Assembly: GCF_018918075.1 (NCBI RefSeq) | Contig: NZ_JAHLPW010000013.1 | Span: 57,846-121,845 of the forward strand | DNA from: Virgibacillus sp. MSJ-26 | Lineage (GTDB): Bacteria; Bacillota; Bacilli; Bacillales; Amphibacillaceae | DNA: 64,000 nt | Direction of reading: 5' to 3' | Shown: positions 21,859-32,006 of the stretch, one piece after another | Layout: each line of letters begins with the position of its first letter | How positions within the stretch are numbered: the first letter of the stretch is position 1 | Notes under the pieces: generated by a model | Database searches by the model: none | What the model was told of the DNA's origin: nothing | Seen by the model: the letters and a program-made list of their open reading frames with translations, nothing else | Program-made: the position numbers and the translations under genes

Positions 21859-22779
21859 TCACGCTGTATTTATATTTGATAATTTAATGATTTCTGGTTG
21901 CAGCAAGCAATGGTATAAATGGTCTGTCGTTAAATTATCAAACTGAATTCCAATCAGTACATTGTTAGTTATGATCTCATCTTCATCGTATTGAATGGTC
22001 AACTTCTCAGGGCGTAAGGCGAGTAAAAAGTTACTTCCACCTTCAACACCTTGATAGGGGACAACATGGATGCTGTCCTCCCACGCCTTTGGAATATTAT
22101 CGAAGTCAAGAGAAGCATGTGACTCCTTCAATTGTTTCCATTCCACTTCCGCAAACCATTGTTTCAAAAAGCTTTGATCCGCAATAACGACAGGTTTTTT
22201 AGTCATAGGACAAACTAACTGATTCCCACTATCAATATAACCGTCTGTTGAAAATGTACGACCGTTCATCTTAAGTGTCACACGATAAAGCTGGTCATAT
22301 CGAATTTTTTCAACTGCATGCTTGTCCAACCGTCTTTTAGTGAATAACCAAACGAACGGAAATCCTATAAGAATAAACAGCCAACTAACAGGATCACCAT
22401 AACCTTTACTAAATGTTAAAATTCCTGAATCAGACATCCCTACTGGACTTTGAGCCATGTGGTGTAAAGCTATTAAACCACCCCCTATTGCAAATGTAAT
22501 AAAGTAGAAAATTAACAGTAACTTCAATGTCCTATGAATTGAAATAAAGCGAAATGTGCAAAACACAATTAGAAGAGAATAAAGTAGTTTACCAACTATG
22601 GACGTTAAAAAGGTATTAGGAAAATAAAGTGATAATGGAACAATCAAAGAAGCAACAAACGCTCCAAATAATAGTCTTCGTTTTGTTACTCTTTCTTTTA
22701 CCATAGCGCCGGTCAACATTAAGAGCATTAGATCTAAGAAATAGTTTAGTGCCCACACTGCATCTAAATAAATTGTCAC
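21859..22779 (-). CDS. spoIIGA: Pro-sigma-E processing aspartic protease SpoIIGA
   Basis: Membrane protease that cleaves pro-sigma-E after a signal from the forespore. The 306 residues comprise five predicted membrane segments in the first 150 residues and a cytoplasmic pepsin-like domain with the catalytic Asp in [14 protein letters not shown]. It starts with GTG after GGAGGAAAAG. It is directly upstream of sigE, forming the spoIIG operon. Confidence 0.95.
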   Translation of the reverse strand: MTIYLDAVWALNYFLDLMLLMLTGAMVKERVTKRRLLFGAFVASLIVPLSLYFPNTFLTSIVGKLLYSLLIVFCTFRFISIHRTLKLLLIFYFITFAIGGGLIALHHMAQSPVGMSDSGILTFSKGYGDPVSWLFILIGFPFVWLFTKRRLDKHAVEKIRYDQLYRVTLKMNGRTFSTDGYIDSGNQLVCPMTKKPVVIADQSFLKQWFAEVEWKQLKESHASLDFDNIPKAWEDSIHVVPYQGVEGGSNFLLALRPEKLTIQYDEDEIITNNVLIGIQFDNLTTDHLYHCLLQPEIIKLSNINTA

Positions 22780-22834
22780 TTTACTTTTCCTCCATAATCT
22801 CTTCAGTTTTCATACGCTCGGACATACTAAAATG

Positions 22835-22867
22835 AGTATATCCCATTTAACGAGCGAAGTCTGTCAC
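22835..22867 (-). promoter_or_regulatory. spoIIG promoter with an over-long spacer (Spo0A-dependent type)
   Basis: Minus strand GTGACA (22862-22867) and TATACT (22835-22840) are separated by 21 nt. The B. subtilis spoIIG promoter is known for near-consensus boxes with a 22-nt spacer, which makes it depend on Spo0A. A TGTCGGAA sequence at about 22925-22932 on the plus strand resembles a Spo0A box (TGTCGAA) with one change. Confidence 0.6.
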
Positions 22868-22975
22868 TTTTTGTATGCGTAAATTTACTAATTTCAACTA
22901 GTTATCAATAGTTATCGGAAAGATTGTCGGAAGAAAAAAGAGGGATTAATATTATCAATATAAATTATACAAAAT

Positions 22976-23008
22976 AAAAAAACGATAGCTCAAATAGCTA
23001 CCGTTTTT
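22976..23008 (-). terminator. Terminator after ftsZ
   Basis: Minus strand ACGGTAGCTATTTGAGCTATCGT followed by TTTTTTTATTTT. It lies about 20 nt after the ftsZ stop and separates ftsAZ from spoIIG. Confidence 0.9.
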
Positions 23009-23025
23009 ATTAAATATTATTTTTA

Positions 23026-24165
23026 CTAGTTTCGATTACGATTCCGATTTCTTAAGAAGGTTGGTATATCTAAGGTGTCTTCTTGTTTTTGGTGAGTTTG
23101 AGTTGGATTTGGTTGAACAGACTCTCTTACGTTATCTTCAGGTTCCCGTGTAGCTGCATGTTGTTGATGTGTTGTGACTGGTCTTTGTTTTGGTTGTTTA
23201 TCTATATTTTTTGCCTCATCAAAACCTGTAGCGATCACTGTTACAACTATTTCATCTTTCAAGTTCTCATTTATAACGGAACCAAATATAACGTTAACTT
23301 CATCATCAGCTGCTGAAGTAACCAAATCAGCCGCTTCCTGAACTTCAAATAAACTCAAGTTTGTTCCCCCGGTAATATTCATTAATATTCCATGGGCACC
23401 GTCAACGGATGTTTCAAGCAATGGTGAAGAAATGGCTTTTTTAGCCGCCTCTGTTGCTCTGCTTTCACCTGTTGCAACACCAATTCCCATAAGCGCAGAA
23501 CCTTTATCGAACATTATTGTTTTTACGTCAGCAAAGTCCACGTTAATAAGACCTGGTTTCGCAATGAGATCAGAAATTCCTTGCACACCTTGTCTAAGTA
23601 CATTATCAGCTTCGCGGAATGCCTCAAGCATTGGAGTGTTTTTATCTACAATTTCAAGTAATCGATCATTTGGGATAACTATAAGTGTATCGACACTGTT
23701 TTTCAAGGCGTCAATCCCCGATATCGCTTGAGTGGACCTTCTTCTTCCTTCAAACGAAAATGGACGAGTAACAACACCGACAGTCAATGCACCTTGTTCT
23801 TTGGCAATTTGTGCAATAGTTGGGGCAGCCCCTGTTCCGGTTCCTCCACCCATTCCAGCTGTTACGAAGATCATATCAGCACCCTGAAGAACTTCTTCTA
23901 ATTGCTCCTTGCTCTCTTCAGCCGCCTTTTTTCCGATCTCCGGGTTAGCTCCTGCACCTAAACCACGTGTAAGTTTCCCACCTATCTGAAGCTTTAATTC
24001 TGCCTTTGATAGATTAAGAGCTTGTGCATCTGTGTTAACAGCAATAAATTCAACACCCTCGACTCCATGTTCAATCATTCGGTTAACCGCATTATTACCT
24101 CCACCACCTACACCGATAACTTTAATCGTTGCAAGTTGATCTGTTTGTGTATCAAACTCTAACAT
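23026..24165 (-). CDS. ftsZ: Cell division GTPase FtsZ
   Basis: Tubulin-like GTPase forming the Z ring. The 379 residues include [11 protein letters not shown] near 20-30, the tubulin signature [10 protein letters not shown] near 107-116 and the T7 loop [12 protein letters not shown] variable glutamine-rich linker follows, then the conserved C-terminal peptide [17 protein letters not shown] that binds FtsA, SepF and other partners. GAGGAGG precedes the ATG. It is downstream of ftsA as usual. Confidence 0.98.
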   Translation of the reverse strand: MLEFDTQTDQLATIKVIGVGGGGNNAVNRMIEHGVEGVEFIAVNTDAQALNLSKAELKLQIGGKLTRGLGAGANPEIGKKAAEESKEQLEEVLQGADMIFVTAGMGGGTGTGAAPTIAQIAKEQGALTVGVVTRPFSFEGRRRSTQAISGIDALKNSVDTLIVIPNDRLLEIVDKNTPMLEAFREADNVLRQGVQGISDLIAKPGLINVDFADVKTIMFDKGSALMGIGVATGESRATEAAKKAISSPLLETSVDGAHGILMNITGGTNLSLFEVQEAADLVTSAADDEVNVIFGSVINENLKDEIVVTVIATGFDEAKNIDKQPKQRPVTTHQQHAATREPEDNVRESVQPNPTQTHQKQEDTLDIPTFLRNRNRNRN

Positions 24166-24364
24166 TTTTCGTTCCTCCTCAAAATTACAAGAATTAATCT
24201 ACAAAATATGTAACATTCAAAAAGCGAGCAGATATCAAATCTTTCTACCTAGAAAAAATCAAACAAACCATCGTTATTTGATACACATCATGAATTATAT
24301 TTAACCAATATTTTATAATGGGTAGAATATATCTTTTGCTGCTTTTTGATAAATAGTTCAAGTG

Positions 24365-25648
24365 TTAATCAAAGAAATACTTAAATAAGTTGGCAATACC
24401 AGATTGCTTTTTCTTTTTTTCTTTCGGTTCTGAGTCATTAGATTGACTTTTCTTTATTCGTTTTGGTTGTTGTTCACTTTCTGTAAATGCTACTGCTGGT
24501 TGTAATTCTTTACCTTGTATTTTCGCATTATGATTTGCAAATTGCAAGATTCCTACACCTGCTGTGAACTGTGGTTCCCTTACCCCTATATAGTCAGGTA
24601 TCGCTATTCGAACATTGGATTGAAATAAATCCTGTGCCAATTCAAGTGCACCTGGCATTTTCATAGTGCCGCCAGTTAATACATAGCCACCTGGTAATTC
24701 ACGGTAACCCATTTTTCTAATTTCTCTTTCAGCAAAAGCATAAACTTCTTCAAGTCGTGCTTCAATCATATCGGAAATTTCTAATTGATTATAAGTTTGA
24801 GTAGCGTTACTGCCAATTGTAGTAGCTTCAAATATTTCATCTTCTTGGGCTAAATCGTAAAATGCATGTCCATGATTTAATTTGATGTCTTCTGCTTCCT
24901 CTGTTGATGTTCTTAAACCTATGGATAAATCTTTCGTAATATTTTCGCCTCCAAGAGTGACGACACTTGTTGATGATAAATGCCCATTTTCGAAAACCGA
25001 AACTGTTGAACACCCTCCACCGACATCTATTAACGCTACCCCGAGGTTTTTTTCATCTTGGGATAACGCAATTGAACCAGCTGCAAGCGGTTGTAGACAA
25101 ATATCGGAAACCTGTAGGCCTGCTCTTTCAACACATTTTAAAATATTATGTAAAATAGTTTTTGAACAAGTGATAATGGTTCCTTCCATCTCTAAACGAA
25201 CACCAATCATTCCGCGTGGATCCGTTATTTCGTCTAAACCATCAACGATAAATTGCTTCGGAATAACATCAATTATTTCCCGTTCCGGTGGAATTGAAAT
25301 AACTTGGGCACCATCAATTACCCTTGTAACATCTTCATCACCAATTTCTCGATCGTCACTTTGCACAGCAACTACACCATGGCAAGGCTGTAATTGAATA
25401 TGACTTCCGTTGATGCCTACTACGACACTATCGATTTCCATTCCTACCATCCGTTCAGCTTGTTCTGCCGCATTTCGAATTGATTGCACTGTTTTATCAA
25501 TATCAACAATGGCACCTTTTTTCATTCCATTTGACTTTGCAGAACCAACACCAATTATGTTCAAGGAGTCGTTTAAAACTTCACCTATTATAACTTTAAT
25601 TTTTGATGTCCCTATATCAAGACTAACTAGCACTTCACTATTTTCCAA
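24365..25648 (-). CDS. ftsA: Cell division actin-like protein FtsA
   Basis: Actin-family ATPase that anchors FtsZ to the membrane. The 427 residues start SLDIGTSKIKVIIGE (phosphate 1 motif), with GVALIDVGGGCSTVSVF and YVLTGGTMKMPG as the other nucleotide motifs, and end in the amphipathic tail SGIANLFKYFFD. The start is TTG, with AGGAGGTG upstream, which may limit its level relative to FtsZ. The 200-nt gap before ftsZ leaves room for a separate ftsZ promoter. Confidence 0.97.
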   Translation of the reverse strand: MENSEVLVSLDIGTSKIKVIIGEVLNDSLNIIGVGSAKSNGMKKGAIVDIDKTVQSIRNAAEQAERMVGMEIDSVVVGINGSHIQLQPCHGVVAVQSDDREIGDEDVTRVIDGAQVISIPPEREIIDVIPKQFIVDGLDEITDPRGMIGVRLEMEGTIITCSKTILHNILKCVERAGLQVSDICLQPLAAGSIALSQDEKNLGVALIDVGGGCSTVSVFENGHLSSTSVVTLGGENITKDLSIGLRTSTEEAEDIKLNHGHAFYDLAQEDEIFEATTIGSNATQTYNQLEISDMIEARLEEVYAFAEREIRKMGYRELPGGYVLTGGTMKMPGALELAQDLFQSNVRIAIPDYIGVREPQFTAGVGILQFANHNAKIQGKELQPAVAFTESEQQPKRIKKSQSNDSEPKEKKKKQSGIANLFKYFFD

Positions 25649-25920
25649 AGAAAGGCACCTCCTAATTCAAAACATCATTTCTCTTTTATTTTGTTTTTCA
25701 ATAATGATTACTCTTTTCTACTATAATCTATTATTTTATATGAGTTTTCAAAAAAAAGATATATATTTTATGCATTTAGTAAATATTTTTAATAATTTCC
25801 TATAATTCGAGTGGATTCGCTACTTTATTCCCCATATTTAGAGCATTTTTCAATTCGTTTATCATTGGAAATCTAACAATAGCTTTTCGTGAGTTAATAA
25901 ACTTTTATGGGGATTGACCA

Positions 25921-26694
25921 CTATTCTTCTTCTTTCTTTTGATCCTCACTTTGAAAACTCTCAAAATAAGCACCGCCCCCAATATGAATAATTCCTTTAT
26001 CTTCTGGGTCTAATTGCGAAACAATGGAAGGATAAACAGTCATTTTCTCGGAAAAGTCACGTATTGTACTCGAAACGACATAGCCATCATTCATATATAG
26101 GAGTATTTTGTTCTTGTTTTCTTCTGTTGGGTCCCAGTATACTTCTGAAATAAGATTTGAAATACTTTTTGGCAGCTCGTACAATTCAACGGCCATTTTA
26201 TCCAAGTAATCTTTTTCTGAAAAGTTAAGCAATAGAGGTGCATCGCCGTTTATACTCTTCGTCTGTCTATCTGTTATAATTTCCCCGTCTTCAATGACAG
26301 GCATATAATGTTCCTCATCCTTAATAAAACCGACCAGGTCAAATTCTTTTATAGTAACATTGACAGTCCATGGCAGCGACCGCTTAATAGAAACTGTGTC
26401 TACCATAGCATTTTTTTGAATTGATTCAGTCATATTACTTTTGTTTATTGCCCATATATTCGTCTGTTTGGTCAGCTCACTTAATTGAATGATCTCTTCC
26501 TTCGACAGGACATTATTCCCCGTTACATTTATTGTTTTCACATTACTAAGTGGGGATTGTAAATAAACAACTAGCGAGACTAAAAGGAAAAAAATAGATA
26601 GATAAAATATAAGTCGTCGATTTGCTTTCTTTTTTCGTTCCTGTTTTAATTTAGGGATGCGATCTTCAATCGACACAACGTTTTTTTCGCTCAT
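25921..26694 (-). CDS. divIB: Cell division protein DivIB (FtsQ)
   Basis: Bitopic division protein that works with FtsL and DivIC at the septum. The 257 residues show a basic cytoplasmic N-terminus, one membrane segment (about 27-47), a POTRA domain (VKTINVTGNNVLSKEEI...) and a beta domain. In B. subtilis murG and murB stand between spoVE and divIB; here divIB follows spoVE after only 181 nt. Confidence 0.94.
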   Translation of the reverse strand: MSEKNVVSIEDRIPKLKQERKKKANRRLIFYLSIFFLLVSLVVYLQSPLSNVKTINVTGNNVLSKEEIIQLSELTKQTNIWAINKSNMTESIQKNAMVDTVSIKRSLPWTVNVTIKEFDLVGFIKDEEHYMPVIEDGEIITDRQTKSINGDAPLLLNFSEKDYLDKMAVELYELPKSISNLISEVYWDPTEENKNKILLYMNDGYVVSSTIRDFSEKMTVYPSIVSQLDPEDKGIIHIGGGAYFESFQSEDQKKEEE

Positions 26695-26875
26695 CGTTTT
26701 CTTCCTTTATCGTAAATAATACTTATTTGTTTGTAAACTAGCTATAATTCTTCAAAATCAATTGGTATATGAATTATAACATAATATGTATCTAAACAGA
26801 TAGTGCACAGTTAAATCATTACCCTTATTTTAATGTTTTTAAACATAGTAGTTTTTACCATCCAATACAACCCCC

Positions 26876-27985
26876 TTACAATCTACTATATCGGCTAATG
26901 TTTAGAAGAATTCCAGCTGAAGCCAAAGTTAAGGTCAGAGATGAGCCTCCATAACTTAGGAATGGTAAAGTAATTCCAGTAACTGGGATGAGACCTATAA
27001 CAACACTTATATTTATCATAGCCTGAATTGTTAACATGGAAACGATGCCTAACGCTAAAAAACGCCCAAATAAATCTGGAGCCTCTAAGGCAACTTTGAT
27101 TCCGCGCCAAAATAAAAAGAAAAATAATACTATCAGTAAAGTACCACCTATAAAGCCTAATTCTTCACCTAGAATAGAAAAGATAAAATCTGTCTGTGGT
27201 TCTGGTAAGTAAAAATACTTTTGTAAACTTTCACCAAATCCGACACCCATTAAGCCTCCGGGACCAATAGCATAAAGTGATTGAATGATTTGAAAACCAT
27301 CACCAAGTGGATCTTCCCATGGATTTAGAAAAGCTGTAATCCGACTAATCCGATACGGAGCAGATATTATAAGAATAACAAAGCTAACCAATCCAATTAG
27401 CGCTAAGCCAAAAAAGTGTGAGAGTCTTGCGCCAGCTACAAAAATCATGATCATACATGTAGTAATTAGTACTATACCTGTACCCAAATCTGGCTGGAGC
27501 ATGATAAGTCCAAAGGCAGAAATAACCAAAATCAATGAAGGAAAGAATCCTTTTTTAAAAGAAGCTATATATTTTTGATTTGAAGCAAGAAAAACAGATA
27601 AAAAAATAATAAGGCCTAGTTTCATAAATTCAGATGGCTGAATACTGAATGCTCCAACACCAATCCAGCTTTGAGCTCCTCCTCTTACCATACCGATACC
27701 AGGTACTAAAACTAAAACCAATAATAAATAACAGAAAAACAGGATATAGTTAGCGTACTTATTCCATGTATTATAGGGTATTCTCATAAAGATAACCATA
27801 GCAATGACTCCAGCACTAGCAAATAATAATTGTCTTTTTAAAAAGTAAAATTGGTCCGAGTATTTATATTCAGCCCAAATATATGAAGAACTGTAGACCA
27901 TAGCTATGCCGGCAGTTAGAAGAAGGATAATCACTGTGAGCAAGAAATAATCAGGTTTTTCTTTGAGTTTTGTTGATTGGCTCAT
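26876..27985 (-). CDS. spoVE: SEDS peptidoglycan polymerase SpoVE/FtsW type
   Basis: Multi-pass glycosyltransferase that polymerises lipid II with a class B penicillin-binding protein. The ATG at 27985 (MSQSTKLKEKPDYFLL) is preferred to the GTG at 27997. About 370 residues with ten membrane segments; GDGFQIIQSLYAIGPGGLMG, PEPQTDFIFSILGEELGF and LPFLSYGGSS are SEDS hallmarks. The position after murD is that of spoVE in B. subtilis, where the enzyme makes spore cortex with SpoVD; a vegetative FtsW role cannot be excluded from sequence. Confidence 0.92.
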   Translation of the reverse strand: MSQSTKLKEKPDYFLLTVIILLLTAGIAMVYSSSYIWAEYKYSDQFYFLKRQLLFASAGVIAMVIFMRIPYNTWNKYANYILFFCYLLLVLVLVPGIGMVRGGAQSWIGVGAFSIQPSEFMKLGLIIFLSVFLASNQKYIASFKKGFFPSLILVISAFGLIMLQPDLGTGIVLITTCMIMIFVAGARLSHFFGLALIGLVSFVILIISAPYRISRITAFLNPWEDPLGDGFQIIQSLYAIGPGGLMGVGFGESLQKYFYLPEPQTDFIFSILGEELGFIGGTLLIVLFFFLFWRGIKVALEAPDLFGRFLALGIVSMLTIQAMINISVVIGLIPVTGITLPFLSYGGSSLTLTLASAGILLNISRYSRL

Positions 27986-27989
27986 ATAC

Positions 27990-28022
27990 AAAAACACCCC
28001 TTAATAAATTAGGGGCGTCATT
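27990..28022 (-). terminator. Hairpin between murD and spoVE that overlaps the spoVE ribosome binding site
   Basis: Minus strand ACGCCCC-(11 nt)-GGGGTGT-TTTTG. The 3' arm contains the AAGGGGTG that serves as the spoVE Shine-Dalgarno sequence, and the T-run is short. It could be a partial terminator, an RBS-masking hairpin, or both. Confidence 0.55.
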
Positions 28023-28089
28023 TTGTTCATATATATATTAAATCCATAACCAAATATAAAACAGACTAGAAAAAGACATGAACAAGCCC

Positions 28090-29436
28090 CTACTTTAATG
28101 TATGCACGGCTTGTATAAACATGTCACCTCTTTCTTCAAATGTTTTATATTGATCCCAACTAGCACAGGCTGGCGATAACAGAACGACATCACCTTCTTC
28201 AGATACTTCATACGCTAGTTTTGTGGCTTCTTTCATATTAGTTGTTTTTCGGCAGATAGAAATATTTGCTTCCTTAGCTGCTTGCTCTAACTTTTCAGCT
28301 GTTTCACCAAATACTATCATCGCTTTTACATTATTAAGGGCAGGAACTAAAGTATCAAAGTCGTTACCACGATCCAGACCACCCGCCAATAGGATTATCG
28401 GTTGGTTAAACGATGCTAAAGCTTTTTCAGTTGCTAATATATTTGTGGCTTTTGAATCATTATAAAACACTCTACCTTTAACCTTTTCAACCAATTGTAG
28501 TCGATGCTTAACACCAGAAAAGGAAGTTAACACTCTTTTTATTCCTTCGTTTGTGGCACCTTGTAATTTTGCAGCACAAACTGCGGCTAAAATATTTTCT
28601 AAATTATGAGTACCTACAAGAACAATGTCATGTCGCCTAATAATTTGTTCGCCATTAAAATACAAATAATTATCATCTATCCAGGCCCCTGACGTAAGTT
28701 GTTGTGTCGTTGAGAAAGGGATTTTATTAGACTTTGCTGTTGCAGCCCCATGGTTTACAGAATGATTATCGACATTATAGACTAGATAATCTTCTTTTGT
28801 TTGGTTTTTAAAAATATTAAATTTAGCCTGTTTATAGTTTTCAAGTGTCTTATGGTAATCTAAATGTGCGTCATATATGTTTAATAAAACTGCAATATGA
28901 GGGCTGAATCTAACAGTTCCCTGCAATTGGAATGAAGATAACTCCAAGACCAGCGTTTCATCTTTCTTTAAATCTACAGCTATATCTGAAGCTACTACCC
29001 CAATATTCCCAGCAACTTCGACAGGGCATTTGCTCATTTTAAGCATTTCACCTATCAGCATCGTCGTGGTTGTCTTTCCATTTGAACCGGTGACTCCAAT
29101 CACAGAATTGCTAATGAGATAATTAATCAACTCAATTTCCGTAACAACGGGAATTTGACGCTTTTCAGCCTCATTAACAATAATGTTTTCATATGGAATA
29201 CCTGGGTTTTTAATAACTAGATTGATATCATCTAACACTGAAAGTGGGTGGGCACCTGTAATAATATCGGCTCCCATCTCTTTTAACTCATCAATGTCCT
29301 TTGATTCTTGTGAAGTTATATCATTTATTCTTACTTTTACATCGTTCTCTAATAATATTCTTGCAGCAGATGTACCACTTTTCGCTAATCCTAGAACTAG
29401 TACATGCTGATACGGAAAGTTTATCAGCTTATTCAT
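28090..29436 (-). CDS. murD: UDP-N-acetylmuramoyl-L-alanine:D-glutamate ligase
   Basis: Adds D-glutamate to UDP-MurNAc-L-Ala. The ATG at 29436 overlaps the mraY stop as ATGA, giving 448 residues. Motifs: N-terminal [13 protein letters not shown], the ATP loop [19 protein letters not shown] near residues 112-130, VKHRLQ and DSKATN. The order mraY-murD is the conserved dcw order. Confidence 0.97.
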   Translation of the reverse strand: MNKLINFPYQHVLVLGLAKSGTSAARILLENDVKVRINDITSQESKDIDELKEMGADIITGAHPLSVLDDINLVIKNPGIPYENIIVNEAEKRQIPVVTEIELINYLISNSVIGVTGSNGKTTTTMLIGEMLKMSKCPVEVAGNIGVVASDIAVDLKKDETLVLELSSFQLQGTVRFSPHIAVLLNIYDAHLDYHKTLENYKQAKFNIFKNQTKEDYLVYNVDNHSVNHGAATAKSNKIPFSTTQQLTSGAWIDDNYLYFNGEQIIRRHDIVLVGTHNLENILAAVCAAKLQGATNEGIKRVLTSFSGVKHRLQLVEKVKGRVFYNDSKATNILATEKALASFNQPIILLAGGLDRGNDFDTLVPALNNVKAMIVFGETAEKLEQAAKEANISICRKTTNMKEATKLAYEVSEEGDVVLLSPACASWDQYKTFEERGDMFIQAVHTLK

Positions 29437-30419
29437 CCTAACCACACCCTAATATAAATACCGAGAGCAGCAAAGATCAGTCCAACCAACCAGAATGTCG
29501 ACACAACTCTCCACTCTGACCACCCCAGTAACTCATAATGATGGTGGAGTGGGCTCATTTTAAAGACTCTCTTCCCTGTCGTTTTAAATGAAATAACCTG
29601 GATTATAACCGATAAAGTTTCAATGACAAACACACCACCAATAATAACAAGTATAATCTCTAATTTTGTTAGAATAGCTATACCTGCTATAGCTCCTCCC
29701 AGAGCAAGGGATCCAGTATCTCCCATAAAAACTTTTGCTGGATGAGCATTAAATACAAGAAAACCTAACAGTGCTCCAACTGTAGCCAATGCAAAAATTG
29801 TTACTTCATCCTGTGGCGAACCATACCATGCTAAAACGGCAAACGCTCCAAATGCAATAGCGGCCGTACCTGCTAAAAGACCATCTAATCCATCAGTTAA
29901 GTTAACAGCATTCGAAGAGCCGACAAGCATGAGAATAACTAATAAAGCATATCCCCATCCCAGCTCTAGCTGTATATTAGTGGCGGGTATATTAATATGT
30001 GTCGGAAAACCATGGTTATATAAAATCAGATAAAATATAACAGCGATAATTAATTGACCGGCCATTTTTTGTTTTGACGTCAATCCTAGATTTCGTTTCA
30101 GCGCGACTTTAATAAAATCATCTAAAAAACCTATTAATCCATAACCGAACAAGACAAACACAAGTAACCAGGTTTCATAGCTAATTGCCCCATTATTAAT
30201 TTTAGCTGACATAATAAGTGATGTGATGATAACACTTAAAACAATCATCACTCCACCCATTGTTGGAGTTCCTGATTTCTTTTGATGCGACTTAGGGCCT
30301 TCTTCCCGAATGCTTTGTCCAAACTTTAAGCGTCGCAAAAATGGTATAAATAAAGGTGATAAAAGGACGGTTATTAAAAATGCTATGGCTAATGTGATTA
30401 TTATTATAATGATGTTCAT
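29433..30419 (-). CDS. mraY: Phospho-N-acetylmuramoyl-pentapeptide transferase
   Basis: Makes lipid I at the inner membrane face from UDP-MurNAc-pentapeptide and undecaprenyl phosphate. The ATG at 30419 ([15 protein letters not shown]) follows GAGGAG, giving 328 residues with ten membrane segments. [16 protein letters not shown] and [10 protein letters not shown] motifs carry the catalytic Asp and His residues. Confidence 0.97.
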   Translation of the reverse strand: MNIIIIIITLAIAFLITVLLSPLFIPFLRRLKFGQSIREEGPKSHQKKSGTPTMGGVMIVLSVIITSLIMSAKINNGAISYETWLLVFVLFGYGLIGFLDDFIKVALKRNLGLTSKQKMAGQLIIAVIFYLILYNHGFPTHINIPATNIQLELGWGYALLVILMLVGSSNAVNLTDGLDGLLAGTAAIAFGAFAVLAWYGSPQDEVTIFALATVGALLGFLVFNAHPAKVFMGDTGSLALGGAIAGIAILTKLEIILVIIGGVFVIETLSVIIQVISFKTTGKRVFKMSPLHHHYELLGWSEWRVVSTFWLVGLIFAALGIYIRVWLG

Positions 30420-30638
30420 AAGATTTCTCCTCTCTGTGCTACGACCGTCCTCAAAAAAGTGAATCCTCAATCAGTAATGTGTAAAAGTGAGTTAAACCAT
30501 TTATATGTAGTCTAAAAACACAAAAATTACGAACTTGATTGGTTCTTGAAATTTTATCCACTTTGGCAAGTTCTCAGCATTTATATTTATTTTACTTAAT
30601 TCTTTTATAAAATCCAATCTTTAGTATCTAACTCTACA

Positions 30639-32006
30639 TTAATTGATTTTTATCTTCTCAATCAATCTTTCAAATTCCATACCTCTTGAAGCCTTAAATA
30701 AGATTAGTGTATCTTCATTTAAATACCCCTGAAGGCTATTGATTAATTCATCAGATGAATTAAAGTGTTGAGAGTTAATATCATTTTCTTTTTCATTCAC
30801 TTTCTTACCTGTTGCTTGGATCTCTTCCCCCATAGTAAATAAAGTTGTGATTGGGGACTCAATAACATCTGCTATAGACTCATGAAGTTCTTTAGAATGA
30901 GATCCGAGTTCGAAAACATCTCCCAAAACAAGAACTTTATTTTTATAGCCTGTCAGCTCCTTTACTACCTCAATCGCTGCCTTCATAGATGTTGGTGAAG
31001 CATTATACGCATCATTAATGATAGAAGTCCCGTTTTTCCCTTTAATCATTTCAAAGCGCATTGATGTTAAACTCAGATTTTTAAAAGCTTCGTTAATTTG
31101 TTCTTCTGTCACACCAACATCCAGACCAAGTGTGATTCCAAACGAAGCATTTTTAGCATGATGCTTACCTAATAATGGTATTACAAAATCCGACCCCGTT
31201 GATAAGTGAAATTGAGTTTGTTTTTGATGAAATGTAACTTCTGAAATGATAACATCGTTCGTTGAATTAAATCCACATTTAATTATATTATATTCAGAGG
31301 ATTTATGTTCCAATAAATCCTCGTCACCATCGACAATTAGACAGCCATCATTTTTTAGACCGTTCGTTATCTCAAGTTTTGCTTTTGCTATACCAGCACG
31401 ACTTTTAAGAAACTCAATATGGGATTCACCGATATTGGTAATGACAGCATAATCAGGTTTAGCTATACGTGATAATAAATCTATTTCACCAAAATCATTC
31501 ATGCCCATTTCTAGAACGAGCATGTCTGTTTCTTTTTCCATTGATAAAATAGTGAGTGGTAAGCCGATATGGTTATTTAAATTTCCAAATGTATGATGTG
31601 TGTTAAATTTCTGTTTAAGTATTGTAGCAACAATATCCTTTGTTGTTGTTTTTCCATTAGACCCGGTAATTCCAATAACTGTAGGGTTAACTACATCTCT
31701 GTATTTAATAGACAACAATTGCAGCGCCTCTACTGTATCATCCACTAGGAAAACCGGAAAATCTTTTGGTAAGTCTGGTGGCAGTTGTCTTTCACTGTTC
31801 CATATAACCGCTACAGCTCCATTATCAATTGCTTGTAACACAAATTCATGGCCATCGAATTTCTCACCAATAATAGGAATAAAGAGAGAGTCTTTTGTTT
31901 TCTTACGACTATCTATGTTCACTTCTTGAATTGATAAAGCAGTCTTTGGGTTGCCTTCAAAATTATTAAAAATAGTTGTAAGCCAATCAGTTGTAAACAT
32001 TTGCAT
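30639..32006 (-). CDS. murF: UDP-MurNAc-tripeptide D-alanyl-D-alanine ligase
   Basis: Adds D-Ala-D-Ala to the murein precursor. ATP loop [19 protein letters not shown] near residues 111-129, GMNDFGEIDLLSRIAKPD and INDAYNASPTSMKAAI are MurF signatures. The start at 32006 shares a base with the murE stop. In B. subtilis murF lies elsewhere, next to ddl; here it lies within the dcw cluster between murE and mraY, as in many other bacteria. The 219-nt gap before mraY may hold a promoter. Confidence 0.96.
   Translation of the reverse strand: MQMFTTDWLTTIFNNFEGNPKTALSIQEVNIDSRKKTKDSLFIPIIGEKFDGHEFVLQAIDNGAVAVIWNSERQLPPDLPKDFPVFLVDDTVEALQLLSIKYRDVVNPTVIGITGSNGKTTTKDIVATILKQKFNTHHTFGNLNNHIGLPLTILSMEKETDMLVLEMGMNDFGEIDLLSRIAKPDYAVITNIGESHIEFLKSRAGIAKAKLEITNGLKNDGCLIVDGDEDLLEHKSSEYNIIKCGFNSTNDVIISEVTFHQKQTQFHLSTGSDFVIPLLGKHHAKNASFGITLGLDVGVTEEQINEAFKNLSLTSMRFEMIKGKNGTSIINDAYNASPTSMKAAIEVVKELTGYKNKVLVLGDVFELGSHSKELHESIADVIESPITTLFTMGEEIQATGKKVNEKENDINSQHFNSSDELINSLQGYLNEDTLILFKASRGMEFERLIEKIKIN

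Noticed and set aside
24882..25397. 171-codon plus-strand frame inside ftsA
   Set aside because: Fully antisense to the conserved ftsA coding sequence, without a ribosome binding site; composition is that of a reading-frame shadow.
26695..26875. Search for a murG or murB remnant
   Set aside because: The gap is only 181 nt, AT-rich and full of stops; no similarity to MurG or MurB motifs seen.
26895..27110. 71-codon frame inside spoVE that might indicate a frameshift
   Set aside because: The main spoVE frame is complete with all SEDS motifs, so this is only a parallel open frame.
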